The notes beneath the pieces are model-generated. The model did not search any database. It was not told where the DNA came from and was given only the letters and a program-made list of their open reading frames with translations. Below, piece by piece: positions 17,475 through 25,830 of a stretch of 64,000 nt of DNA; the stretch's first letter is position 1, and every line of letters begins with the position of its first letter. The translations under genes and the position numbers were made by a program. Source of the DNA: an uncultured Muribaculaceae bacterium (GTDB lineage Bacteria; Bacteroidota; Bacteroidia; Bacteroidales; Muribaculaceae). The stretch spans positions 1 through 64,000 of the forward strand of contig CAJTKG010000010.1 in assembly GCA_910576935.1 (NCBI GenBank), read 5' to 3'.

Positions 17475-17786
17475 TTAGAATTTCATTTCGTTCAGACCGC
17501 GGACATCGACATTGCGGGTCGAGCGGAAGATGTTAATAATAATCGCGATAGCGACTGCTGTTTCGGCTGCTGCGATAGCAATGGCAAAGAGGGTGAAGAA
17601 CATGCCCTCCATCTGCTCGGGAAAGAGGAAACGATTGAACACCACGAAATTTACGTCGACGGCGTTGAGCATAAGTTCGAGCGAGATGAGCATTGCAATC
17701 ATATTGCGGCGGGTGATAAAACCATAGACGCCGCAGCAGAACATTATAAGGCTCGGTATAAGATAATAGATGGCTGTGATTTCCAT
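17475..17786 (-). CDS. nuoK: NADH-quinone oxidoreductase subunit K
   Basis: A 103-residue, three-helix subunit. The ATG at 17786 is preferred: it gives the usual NuoK length and an N-terminal MEITAIYYLI helix. A TTG four codons upstream (17798) would overlap the nuoJ stop and is the alternative. Conserved glutamates are in SLELMLNAV (helix 2) and AAAETAVAIAII (helix 3), both on the proton path. The C-terminal motif DVRGLNEMKF corresponds to the conserved NuoK tail. Confidence 0.93.
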   Translation of the reverse strand: MEITAIYYLIPSLIMFCCGVYGFITRRNMIAMLISLELMLNAVDVNFVVFNRFLFPEQMEGMFFTLFAIAIAAAETAVAIAIIINIFRSTRNVDVRGLNEMKF

Positions 17787-17794
17787 AATTCCAA

Positions 17795-18307
17795 TCAACG
17801 TTTACGGGCGACCACCACGCCACCGATTATACATGCGAGTAATAAGACACTGACTGCTTCGAAGGGAAGGAGATACTGTCCGGCGCCTGTGCCCATAAGG
17901 GTCTCACCAATGCGATCCATCGTGGGAGCTTCCATGTCGGGACGCGCCTCAAAGAGATTGCAGCGTGTCAACAGGGCATAGCCTGAAACGAGGAGCATGG
18001 CAAGCGAACCGATAAGTCCCAGTACCTTAGACTTCGAAGTAAGTTTCTCAGAGTTGTCGCCGGGCTTGCTTGTAAGCAGGATGGCGAAGACAAACAGCAC
18101 GACAATACCGCCGGCATAGACTGCGATCTGGACAGCGCCCAGAAACTCGTAGTCAAGCATGAAATAAACGGCGGCGGCGGCAAAAAGCGTGAACAGCAGA
18201 TAGGTTGCCGCCCTTAGGATCTTGCGCGTCGTGACTGCAAGTACCGAGAATACAATCATCGCCAGGGCGACGACTACATAGCAAATGATACTTCCTAATG
18301 ATTCCAT
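17795..18307 (-). CDS. nuoJ: NADH-quinone oxidoreductase subunit J
   Basis: A 170-residue, five-helix membrane subunit. The helix-3 signature EFLGAVQIAVYAGGIVVLFVFAI (about residues 53-75; read here in parts) is the conserved pi-bulge region of NuoJ. It lies 19 bases after nuoI and just before nuoK. Normal length; no anomalies. Confidence 0.95.
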   Translation of the reverse strand: MESLGSIICYVVVALAMIVFSVLAVTTRKILRAATYLLFTLFAAAAVYFMLDYEFLGAVQIAVYAGGIVVLFVFAILLTSKPGDNSEKLTSKSKVLGLIGSLAMLLVSGYALLTRCNLFEARPDMEAPTMDRIGETLMGTGAGQYLLPFEAVSVLLLACIIGGVVVARKR

Positions 18308-18326
18308 ATTTGGTTTTTAGTTATTA

Positions 18327-18926
18327 TTATTCTTTGGGAGTCGTGACATCACCGGCCCCGGCGGCCTCACGGGCAGCTTTGGCCGCGGCGGCCTTGGCTT
18401 TAGCGGCTGCTATCTTGGCCTCGCGCTCGGCAGCAGCCTTGGCGAGTTCCTCGGGGGTCGGTGCAGGTTCTTCTTTTTCGGGAAGATAGTTAAGTTTCTT
18501 GACAAGTTTGTCACGGGTGAAGACGGCCTGCTCGAAATCGTTTGAAAACTCGAGTGCGTTGGTCGGACAAGAAGTGACGCAAAGCTGGCAGAATGTGCAA
18601 CTGCCAAGGTCATAGAAATATTTATCAAGTTTTTTCTTCTTTGTGCCGGCAGGCGTGTCGACCATCTTGGTCTCGAGAGATATAGTGCCGTTGGGACAAT
18701 TGCGCTCACATGTGCCGCAGGCGATACACTTGTGGTTGCCTTCGCTGTCATAGATGAGTTTTAGCTCGGCTCTGAAGCGATCGGGCACGTGATGTGTCTC
18801 GCGGTTCTCGGGATATCGCTCGGTGATTTTAGGCGTGACAAATTCCTTGCCTGTGACCTGCATGCCTTTGAGAAGGCTTGCAATGCCCGAGCCTAACGAT
18901 GAAAAATAATCTTTTACACTACCCAT
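18327..18926 (-). CDS. nuoI: NADH-quinone oxidoreductase subunit I (two [4Fe-4S] clusters)
   Basis: A 199-residue peripheral-arm subunit. Two CxxCxxCxxxCP ligand sets are intact: Cys67, 70, 73, 77 and Cys110, 113, 116, 120, which hold clusters N6a and N6b. After residue ~150 there is an unusual Ala/Lys/Glu-rich low-complexity tail ending GDVTTPKE, absent from the E. coli protein. This is the first nuo gene after the ATP synthase block (48 bases after atpG), where the interrupted operon resumes. With NuoEFG absent from the window, NuoI is a likely entry region for electrons from ferredoxin or flavodoxin (inference). Confidence 0.95.
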   Translation of the reverse strand: MGSVKDYFSSLGSGIASLLKGMQVTGKEFVTPKITERYPENRETHHVPDRFRAELKLIYDSEGNHKCIACGTCERNCPNGTISLETKMVDTPAGTKKKKLDKYFYDLGSCTFCQLCVTSCPTNALEFSNDFEQAVFTRDKLVKKLNYLPEKEEPAPTPEELAKAAAEREAKIAAAKAKAAAAKAAREAAGAGDVTTPKE

Positions 18927-18974
18927 TGAAAATATGGTCTATAAAGTTTTACTATTATATATTTCACTTTACCG

Positions 18975-19865
18975 TCAGTCTCTGACCTGACCGCCGACGA
19001 TGTCGAGCAGTTCGCTGGTGATGCTTTGCTGACGCAGTTTGTTATATTCAAGTTGAAGTTGTTCGAGGAGCTTTTTGGCGTTGTCATTGGCGCTTTGCAT
19101 CGCCATGACACGTGCCGCCTGCTCCGAAGCACGGTTTTCTGCGAAAACCTCCTGCATGGTCGACTGGAGGTAAAGCGGTAGAACCGTACTGAAGATTGTC
19201 TGGGGGTCGGGCTCGAAGAGATAGGGCCTCGACGCACTTTCACCGCCGTCGGCACCGCCTAAATCGGCGCTGTTGACGGGTAGAAATGTCATATCGGTAA
19301 GGCGCTGACGTCCGGCCGAATGATAATGGACATAAACCACTTCGACACGGTCGGTCGCCCCGGAGACATAAGCGTCACCGAGAGATGCCATGAAGTCTCT
19401 GACACTGCGTCCCTCGCTTTTCGAAGTAACTGCAATGTCATTGACAATATCGACACCTTTGCGATCGATTTTTGTGACAGCCTTGAGCATTTTCTTACCT
19501 ATAGGATAGACATCGACAGCAAGGCCGAAGCCATATCGCTCACGCAACTCGTCGATGCGGGCGACAAGATGCTTGTAGATATTGGTGTTATAAGCGCCGC
19601 AAAGGCCCTCGTCGCTACCGAGAACGACAAGGCTCACGCGTTTTACTTCAAGATGAGATTCGACAAGAGGAGATGTGAAGTCGGCATCGGCGCTGAGCAG
19701 ATTGCCCATTATCGTCTCGATCTGATTGCGGAAAGGCACCAGACGCTTGAGCGCTCCCTCGGCCTTGTGCATCTTGGCCGACGAAATCATTTTCATGGCG
19801 CCGGTGATTTTCTCTGACGAGGCCACCGAGCCGATGCGTCCTTTTAACTCTCTTAATGTTGCCAT
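18975..19865 (-). CDS. atpG: ATP synthase F1 gamma subunit
   Basis: A 296-residue central stalk subunit. The N-terminal coiled-coil strand (MATLRELKGRIGSVASSEKITGAMKMISS, read in parts) and the C-terminal helix (ARVMAMQSANDNAKKLL, then ELLDIVGG) are both typical. The middle Rossmann-like part contains VVLGSDEGLCGAYN. It is the last gene of the ATP synthase set, 34 bases after atpA, and nuoI follows. Confidence 0.96.
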   Translation of the reverse strand: MATLRELKGRIGSVASSEKITGAMKMISSAKMHKAEGALKRLVPFRNQIETIMGNLLSADADFTSPLVESHLEVKRVSLVVLGSDEGLCGAYNTNIYKHLVARIDELRERYGFGLAVDVYPIGKKMLKAVTKIDRKGVDIVNDIAVTSKSEGRSVRDFMASLGDAYVSGATDRVEVVYVHYHSAGRQRLTDMTFLPVNSADLGGADGGESASRPYLFEPDPQTIFSTVLPLYLQSTMQEVFAENRASEQAARVMAMQSANDNAKKLLEQLQLEYNKLRQQSITSELLDIVGGQVRD

Positions 19866-19899
19866 CTTGTTGTGCTGAATATTGTCTGAAGATTATGTT

Positions 19900-21471
19900 T
19901 TAGAATTGACCTGCCACCTGAGCCGCCGCTTCGTTGATTTTCGAAGTGACGTCGTCGGTGAGCTTGCCTTGGCCGATAGGGGCCAGAACCGTATCTTTAT
20001 ATTTGGCATCGAGAAGCTGTATAAACTGTTTCTCGAACTCTGCCACTTTGTCGAGAGGAACGTTTTCGAGAAGGCCGTTTACACCGCAATATATTATGGC
20101 GACCTCATGCTCGACCGACATAGGATGATACTGGGGCTGGATGAGCAGACGCTCGTTCTTGCGGCCCTTGTCGATGACGCGTGCAGTGACCGGGTCGATA
20201 TCGCCGCCGAATTTAGTAAACGATTCGAGCTCGCGGAACTGGGCCTGATCGATCTTGAGCGTACCGGCAACTTTCTTCATCGATTTAATCTGGGCGTTAC
20301 CGCCGACACGCGATACCGAGATACCGACATTGATAGCCGGACGTATACCACGGTTAAAGAGCGCGGTCTCAAGGAAAATCTGACCGTCGGTAATCGAGAT
20401 AACATTGGTCGGTATGTAAGCCGAAACGTCGCCCGCCTGAGTCTCGATAATAGGAAGCGCTGTAAGCGAGCCACCGCCTTTGACCATAGGTCTGAGAGCC
20501 TCGGGGAGGTCGTTCATCTTTGCGGCAATCTCCTGATTGTCGATGATTTTGGCCGCACGCTCGAGCAGACGCGAATGCAAGTAGAATATATCGCCGGGAT
20601 ATGCTTCACGGCCCGAGGGGCGTTTCAAGATAAGCGAAATCTCACGATAAGCGACCGCCTGCTTCGACAGGTCGTCATAAATGATGAGGGCGTCGCGGCC
20701 GGTGTCTCTGAAGAACTCGCCTATGGCGACACCTGCAAACGGCGAATAATAGCGCATCGCCGCCGAATCGGCAGCTGTGGCAGATACCACGACGGTATAG
20801 TCGAGAGCACCGTGCTTGCGAAGAGTCTCGACGGTGGCGGCCACCGACGAAGCTTTCTGACCGATAGCGACATAGACACAATAGACAGGCTTGCCCGCCT
20901 CAAAGCACTGACGCTGATTGATGATGGTGTCGATGGCGATAGCGGTCTTGCCGATCTGACGGTCGCCGATGATAAGCTCACGCTGACCGCGGCCTATGGG
21001 CACCATAGAGTCAACGGCCTTGATACCGGTCTGAAGCGGCTGTTTGACGGGCTGACGGTAGATGACACCGGGAGCTTTGCGTTCAAGCGGAAGATTGACA
21101 AGGTCGCCTTTGATAGGACCGTTGCCGTCTATAGGTTCGCCAAGCACATTGATGACGCGTCCGAGGAGACCTTCGCCGACGGGAATAGAGGCGATTTCAC
21201 CGGTGCGCTTGACAGTCATGCCCTCAGAGACTTTATTTACATTATTTAGAAGGATGACACCGACATTGCTCTCTTCGAGATTGAGAGCGACGCCCTTGAC
21301 ACCGTTTTCAAACTCGACCAGCTCGTTGGCGCACACATTGTCAAGGCCATATACATGGCAGACGCCGTCACCGACTTCGAGCACCGAGCCGACTTCTTCA
21401 AAAGAGACTTTTGAGTTGATACTCTCAAGTTGTTGTTTTAAGACTTCAGAGATCTCGCTTGGATTAATCAT
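19900..21471 (-). CDS. atpA: ATP synthase F1 alpha subunit
   Basis: A 523-residue non-catalytic nucleotide-binding subunit. The P-loop is GDRQIGKT at residues 169-176; most family members have Thr where this has Ile173. Other signatures: the N-terminal delta-contact helix (MINPSEISEVLKQQLES), SISRVGGNAQ-type region written here SVSRVGGNAQIKSMK near 385, and PAINVGISVSRV. Length is slightly over the E. coli protein. It lies 27 bases after atpH. Confidence 0.97.
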   Translation of the reverse strand: MINPSEISEVLKQQLESINSKVSFEEVGSVLEVGDGVCHVYGLDNVCANELVEFENGVKGVALNLEESNVGVILLNNVNKVSEGMTVKRTGEIASIPVGEGLLGRVINVLGEPIDGNGPIKGDLVNLPLERKAPGVIYRQPVKQPLQTGIKAVDSMVPIGRGQRELIIGDRQIGKTAIAIDTIINQRQCFEAGKPVYCVYVAIGQKASSVAATVETLRKHGALDYTVVVSATAADSAAMRYYSPFAGVAIGEFFRDTGRDALIIYDDLSKQAVAYREISLILKRPSGREAYPGDIFYLHSRLLERAAKIIDNQEIAAKMNDLPEALRPMVKGGGSLTALPIIETQAGDVSAYIPTNVISITDGQIFLETALFNRGIRPAINVGISVSRVGGNAQIKSMKKVAGTLKIDQAQFRELESFTKFGGDIDPVTARVIDKGRKNERLLIQPQYHPMSVEHEVAIIYCGVNGLLENVPLDKVAEFEKQFIQLLDAKYKDTVLAPIGQGKLTDDVTSKINEAAAQVAGQF

Positions 21472-21498
21472 TGTTATGCTTTGGTAAAGATTATCAAA

Positions 21499-22041
21499 TT
21501 AATTAAGAAGCGCCAGGCGCAGCTGTTTTAGTTGATTTTTGACTGAGGCATCAAGACGTCGATTGTCGATATCGACGGTAAACCCGCCTATCAGCGATGG
21601 ATCGACCGATGAGGAATACTCCATTTTGCCGCCTTCGAGACGGTCTTGTATCAGCTTTTTGAGACGCTCCTCTTCAGTCGGGGCCAATTTGCCGGCAGAT
21701 ACCACATCAACACGATATATATTGTTTTGACGGCGATAAATAGTCTGATAGTCACGGGCCACAGCGGCAGCAAAAGCGATTCTGCCGTTATCGGCGAGCA
21801 GCTTCAGAAAATCGCAGTACGTACGGTCTTTGTCGGTTGCGCCGGCAGCAGTCATCAACAATTTGAGTTTGTCGCCGTCGGAGACAAAGGGATTGGCGAC
21901 CGTCTGCTGAAAAGCCGGCTCAGCCGCAAAAGCATCGGCCAAACGGCCACAAAGGTCATAAAGCGCCCGGTCGTCGCCGCGTTCGACAGCGACTTTATAA
22001 AGCGCTTTGGCATATCGATGTGGTATAAGTCCTTCGTTCAT
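21499..22041 (-). CDS. atpH: ATP synthase F1 delta subunit
   Basis: A 180-residue peripheral stalk subunit, of normal length. The N-terminal helical bundle begins with RYAKALYKVAVERGD, and the C-terminal conserved stretch is DPSLIGGFTVDIDNRRLDASV, split here as DPSLIGGFTV and LDASVKNQL. Its start codon shares one base with the atpF stop codon, so translation is coupled. Confidence 0.94.
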   Translation of the reverse strand: MNEGLIPHRYAKALYKVAVERGDDRALYDLCGRLADAFAAEPAFQQTVANPFVSDGDKLKLLMTAAGATDKDRTYCDFLKLLADNGRIAFAAAVARDYQTIYRRQNNIYRVDVVSAGKLAPTEEERLKKLIQDRLEGGKMEYSSSVDPSLIGGFTVDIDNRRLDASVKNQLKQLRLALLN

Positions 22042-22544
22042 TAAGCTTGTTTTTTATCGGCCATCTCGTCAAGGAGCGTGTCGACAAGTTTAGACTGCGC
22101 CTTGGTGTCGGCCATCTGATTCTTGACTACTTTTTCAGCAATCATGAGAGCGAAGTCACTGACCTGATTGCGGAACTGATGCTGAGCCTCTTTCTGCTGC
22201 TGTTCGATCTGCACTTTAGCGGCATCCATCACCTTCTGAGCCTCGACCTGTGCGGCACTGCGGGCCTCCTCGATGATCTGCGTCTTGATGCGGTCTGCAT
22301 CGCGAAGCATGTCGGCCTGCTGACGACGCGCATCGGCTATATACTGATCGGCATTTTTTTTAGCTTCGTCAAGCTGCTGCTTAGCGTTCTGGGCATACTC
22401 CACACCCTTGTCGATAAGATCGGCACGGCTGTCAACAGTCTTTAAGATGACCGGCCACGCAAATTTCCATAGAATGAAAAAAAGCACGGCAAAGGAGACG
22501 AACATCCAGAATATCAAGCCGAAATCAGGCGTGAAAAGATCCAT
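22041..22544 (-). CDS. atpF: ATP synthase Fo b subunit
   Basis: A 167-residue peripheral stalk subunit. One N-terminal transmembrane helix (GLIFWMFVSFAVLFFILWKF) is followed by a long charged coiled coil with the family's DSRADLIDKGVEYA segment and Ala/Gln/Lys-rich heptads. It sits 17 bases after atpE and overlaps atpH by one base. Normal length. Confidence 0.95.
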   Translation of the reverse strand: MDLFTPDFGLIFWMFVSFAVLFFILWKFAWPVILKTVDSRADLIDKGVEYAQNAKQQLDEAKKNADQYIADARRQQADMLRDADRIKTQIIEEARSAAQVEAQKVMDAAKVQIEQQQKEAQHQFRNQVSDFALMIAEKVVKNQMADTKAQSKLVDTLLDEMADKKQA

Positions 22545-22561
22545 TTGAATTTAATTTGAGA

Positions 22562-22801
22562 TTAAACGAACAGAGCGAGTACACAAACGATAACCGCGAA
22601 AAGGGCAACACCCTCGACAAGAGCCGCGATGACGATCATATTACTGCGGATGTCGCCGGCTGCTTCAGGCTGACGCGCTATTGCTTCCATAGCGGCTGCA
22701 CCGATCTTGCCGATACCGATACCTGCGCCGATTGCTGCAATTGCTGCGCCGATGCTGGCGCCAAGACCTGTTACTGAAAGTTCTGCTAAAAGTTCAAACA
22801 T
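22562..22801 (-). CDS. atpE: ATP synthase Fo c subunit
   Basis: A 79-residue two-helix ring subunit. Helix 1 carries the glycine motif (GAGIGIGK), the polar loop is ARQPEA, and helix 2 carries the ion-binding Glu63 in LVEGVALF. The residues after the Glu are Gly-Val rather than the Ser-Thr of Na+-binding rings, and the helix-1 Gln is absent, so a proton-driven enzyme is expected (inference from known c-ring signatures). 17 bases before atpF. Confidence 0.97.
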   Translation of the reverse strand: MFELLAELSVTGLGASIGAAIAAIGAGIGIGKIGAAAMEAIARQPEAAGDIRSNMIVIAALVEGVALFAVIVCVLALFV

Positions 22802-22842
22802 AATCTTTAATTTTTTAAGTTGTTATTTATTTATATTATATT

Positions 22843-23979
22843 CTATTTTTGAGTTGCAGCAAACTGAGCCGCCTCTATTTTGTTTTCTTTTTCCTCACGG
22901 GCTTCGACTTTCTTCTCGTGATGCTCTTCTTTTGCCTGTGCCAGCGATATGAATATGGTCGAAAGCATCGTAAAGACATAAGCCTGAATAAAGCTGACAA
23001 GCACATCGATAAGGAGCATGAAAATCGAGAACAGCACTGACACGACCGTCGTCGCTCCGCCGGCTACAGGATTGACTGCAGCGAAGATGAAGATGAGCAG
23101 AGTCAGAACAATGACTATCATATGGCCACCCATCATGTTGGCAAACAGACGCACGGTCAGAGCCGCCGGTTTGGTAAACATGCCGAAAATCTCTATAGCA
23201 GGCATTATCGGCAGAGGGAATTTGAGCCATAAGGGTACATCGGGCCAGAAAATCTCTTTCCAGTAATGCTTTGTCGCAAATAGATTGGTCACAAGAAAGG
23301 TGATGATCGAGAGCACGAGAGTGACTGCAATATTGCCGGTGAGATTGGCTCCACCCGGGAATACTACCATCAGGCCCATGAGGTTCATAGTGAAGATGAA
23401 GAAGAACACCGTGAGGAGATACGGCGCAAACTTCTTGGCCTTATCACCCAAAGTCTCCTTGACAACCGAGTCATATATGAAAACTATCAGAGACTCGATT
23501 GCACCGAGTCCCTTGCGTGGTGCACGATAGGGATTGCGTCGATGGAAACGGGCTACAGCAAACATCATCGCGACAACGACAAGGACGGTGATGAAAACCG
23601 CGCAGACATTTTTGGTGATCGAAAGATCGAGCGGTTTCTCTTCACGACCATCGACGATCTCGACAATCTTGCCTTTGTATTTGCTGTCATGACCGGCTAC
23701 TTTAAACTCGGCATTGCCATCGACGTAAGTCTTACCGTCGGCTATACGCGACGACGAGAATACATGCAGACCGTCGGTGCCTATGACGATGCACGGCAAC
23801 GGGATGCGTTTGTGGTGATTGAAAGGAATCTCCCAGCCATAACCGTCTCCGAGATGCTCGAAGATGATTTCTTTAGGGTCGAGTTTCCCGTCATGCTCTG
23901 CACCGACAGAAGCCGTGGCGGCAGGTGTCGCGACAAAAAACAGAAGCAAGGCCGCTATGATCGACAGAAGTTTCTTCAT
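22843..23979 (-). CDS. atpB: ATP synthase Fo a subunit, with Bacteroidetes-type exported N-terminus
   Basis: A 378-residue subunit. It begins with a signal-like helix (residues 1-23) and a ~100-residue periplasmic domain rich in His, Asp and Lys (EHLGDGYGWEIPFNHHKR), then the usual a-subunit helices. The essential Arg lies in the conserved ALTVRLFANMMGGHM segment. The long N-terminus is usual for Bacteroidetes and is known family knowledge, not a fusion. A charged C-terminal tail (EEHHEKKVEAREEKEN) is present. It follows atpC by four bases; the small AtpI-like gene often found at this spot is missing. Confidence 0.95.
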   Translation of the reverse strand: MKKLLSIIAALLLFFVATPAATASVGAEHDGKLDPKEIIFEHLGDGYGWEIPFNHHKRIPLPCIVIGTDGLHVFSSSRIADGKTYVDGNAEFKVAGHDSKYKGKIVEIVDGREEKPLDLSITKNVCAVFITVLVVVAMMFAVARFHRRNPYRAPRKGLGAIESLIVFIYDSVVKETLGDKAKKFAPYLLTVFFFIFTMNLMGLMVVFPGGANLTGNIAVTLVLSIITFLVTNLFATKHYWKEIFWPDVPLWLKFPLPIMPAIEIFGMFTKPAALTVRLFANMMGGHMIVIVLTLLIFIFAAVNPVAGGATTVVSVLFSIFMLLIDVLVSFIQAYVFTMLSTIFISLAQAKEEHHEKKVEAREEKENKIEAAQFAATQK

Positions 23980-23983
23980 AATC

Positions 23984-24229
23984 TCAGTAGAGGCAAACAG
24001 ATACTACATTATTGTCGACGTCGGCAACGCCGCCCTCGATATCGATCTCTCGGGCATCGTGCTCGGCTTCTCCGGCGGGAACATAACTGATTTTCCCGGG
24101 TGCAAGCGTCGATATGAGCGACGCGTGATTTTTAAGCACCGTAAAGGCACCCATTGTGCCGGGCAAGGTCACCGAGGCGATTTCACCTTCGAAGACGATC
24201 TCGACTGCCGAAATAATTTTAAGTATCAT
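23984..24229 (-). CDS. atpC: ATP synthase F1 epsilon subunit, short form
   Basis: An 81-residue protein comprising only the N-terminal beta-sandwich domain (LKIISAVEIVFEGEIASVTLPGT, read in parts; GAFTVLKNHASLIS). The C-terminal two-helix domain, which inhibits ATP hydrolysis in E. coli epsilon (about 138 residues), is absent. Short forms are common in Bacteroidetes, so this is not a truncation. 19 bases after atpD and 4 before atpB. Confidence 0.93.
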   Translation of the reverse strand: MILKIISAVEIVFEGEIASVTLPGTMGAFTVLKNHASLISTLAPGKISYVPAGEAEHDAREIDIEGGVADVDNNVVSVCLY

Positions 24230-24248
24230 GATTTATTTTTGATATATA

Positions 24249-25751
24249 TTATTTTACTTCGCTGAGAAGTTTCTTTCCTTTTGCGATGGCTTCGTCAATT
24301 GTGCCGACGTTGAGGAATGCCTGTTCGGGGTATTCGTCCATCTCGCCGTTGAGTATCATCTTGAAACCGCGTATGGTCTCGCTCAAAGGCACCATCACAC
24401 CAGGGAGACCGGTGAACTGCTCGGCCACATGGAAGGGCTGCGAGAGGAAACGCTGGGCACGGCGAGCTCGGGCTACAACAAGTTTGTCTTCGTCAGAAAG
24501 CTCGTCGACACCGAGGATGGCAATGATATCCTGAAGCTCATTATACTTCTGAAGTAGCTGCTTGACAGCCTGCGCGGTATTGTAATGGTCTTCGCCTATG
24601 ATATTGGGGTCGAGGATACGTGATGTAGACTCGAGCGGATCGACGGCCGGATAGATACCGAGCTCGGCAATCTTACGGCTCAAGACGGTCGTGGCGTCGA
24701 GGAAGCTGAATGTCGTGGCAGGCGCGGGGTCGGTCAAGTCGTCGGCCGGGACGTAGATAGCCTGAACCGATGTAATCGATCCGTTCTTTGTAGAAGTGAT
24801 ACGTTCCTGAAGCATACCCATCTCAGATGCCAGCGTAGGCTGGTAACCTACAGCAGAGGGCATACGTCCGAGAAGAGCCGACACCTCGGAACCGGCCTGA
24901 GTGAAACGGAAAATGTTGTCGATGAAGAGGAGGACATCCTTGCCGCCCGAACCTTGATCGCGGAATTGCTCGGCGACCGTGAGGCCTGACAGAGCGACAC
25001 GCAGACGTGCACCCGGCGGCTCGTTCATCTGACCGAAAACCAGTGTAGCCTGTGAGTCGCTGAGTTCTTTCATGTCGACATCGGCCAGATTCCATTGGTC
25101 TTTCTCCATGCCTTCCTTGAATTTCTCGCCGTATTTCATGACGCCGCTCTCGATCATCTCGCGAAGGAGGTCGTTACCTTCGCGGGTGCGTTCGCCTACA
25201 CCGGTGAACACCGAGAAACCGTCATGGCCTTTCGCGATATTGTTGATAAGCTCCATGATGAGCACGGTTTTGCCGACACCGGCACCGCCGAAGAGACCGA
25301 TCTTGCCGCCCTTGCTGTAAGGTTCGAGAAGGTCAATGACCTTGATGCCTGTGGTGAGTATTTCCGTACCGATCGTAAGTTCGTCAAACTCCGGAGCCGG
25401 CTGATGAATAGGTCTTAGATTCTCGTTGTTGAGAGCAGGAAGGTTATCGATGGCCTGACCGATGACATTGAGCAGGCGTCCTTTGACCTGGTCTCCGGTC
25501 GGGACAGCTATGGGGCGTTCGAGACTGTCGACGCGGAGACCGCGACGAAGACCGTCGGTGCTCTCCATTGCCACACAGCGCACGGTGTCTTCTCCGATAT
25601 GCTGCTCTACCTCGAGTATCAGCATCGAACCGTCTTCGCGGTCGATCTTCAGGGCCGTATAAATCGGCGGTATGATGTTGTCCTCACCTTCGAAGATTAC
25701 ATCGACCACCGGACCGATCACCTGGGCTATTTTACCAAATTTTTCGCTCAT
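24249..25751 (-). CDS. atpD: ATP synthase F1 beta subunit (catalytic)
   Basis: A 500-residue catalytic subunit. Walker A is GGAGVGKT (residues 155-162), followed by GERTREGNDL with the catalytic Glu, the Walker B region VLLFIDNIFRFTQAGSEVS, and the DELSDEDK motif of the C-terminal lever near 415 (family DELSEEDK). It opens the inserted ATP synthase block, 79 bases after nuoH, the widest gap in the operon, where no -7 box is visible. Length is typical of Bacteroidetes AtpD. Confidence 0.97.
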   Translation of the reverse strand: MSEKFGKIAQVIGPVVDVIFEGEDNIIPPIYTALKIDREDGSMLILEVEQHIGEDTVRCVAMESTDGLRRGLRVDSLERPIAVPTGDQVKGRLLNVIGQAIDNLPALNNENLRPIHQPAPEFDELTIGTEILTTGIKVIDLLEPYSKGGKIGLFGGAGVGKTVLIMELINNIAKGHDGFSVFTGVGERTREGNDLLREMIESGVMKYGEKFKEGMEKDQWNLADVDMKELSDSQATLVFGQMNEPPGARLRVALSGLTVAEQFRDQGSGGKDVLLFIDNIFRFTQAGSEVSALLGRMPSAVGYQPTLASEMGMLQERITSTKNGSITSVQAIYVPADDLTDPAPATTFSFLDATTVLSRKIAELGIYPAVDPLESTSRILDPNIIGEDHYNTAQAVKQLLQKYNELQDIIAILGVDELSDEDKLVVARARRAQRFLSQPFHVAEQFTGLPGVMVPLSETIRGFKMILNGEMDEYPEQAFLNVGTIDEAIAKGKKLLSEVK

Positions 25752-25830
25752 TATGTGAACTTTATATTGCTCCGTAGTTTTGAAGCGTTATTATTTTTTG
25801 TTTTCGGTATATTTAAGAATATCAATCAGA

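Noticed and set aside
18327..18926. Frameshift or contamination at the atpG-nuoI junction explaining the mixed operon
   Set aside because: All genes on both sides are full length, in one orientation and similar in base composition; no repeat or mobile-element trace lies at either junction.
25752..25830. Separate promoter for the ATP synthase genes in the nuoH-atpD gap
   Set aside because: No TAnnTTTG box occurs on the minus strand in these 79 bases; weaker promoters cannot be excluded without RNA data.
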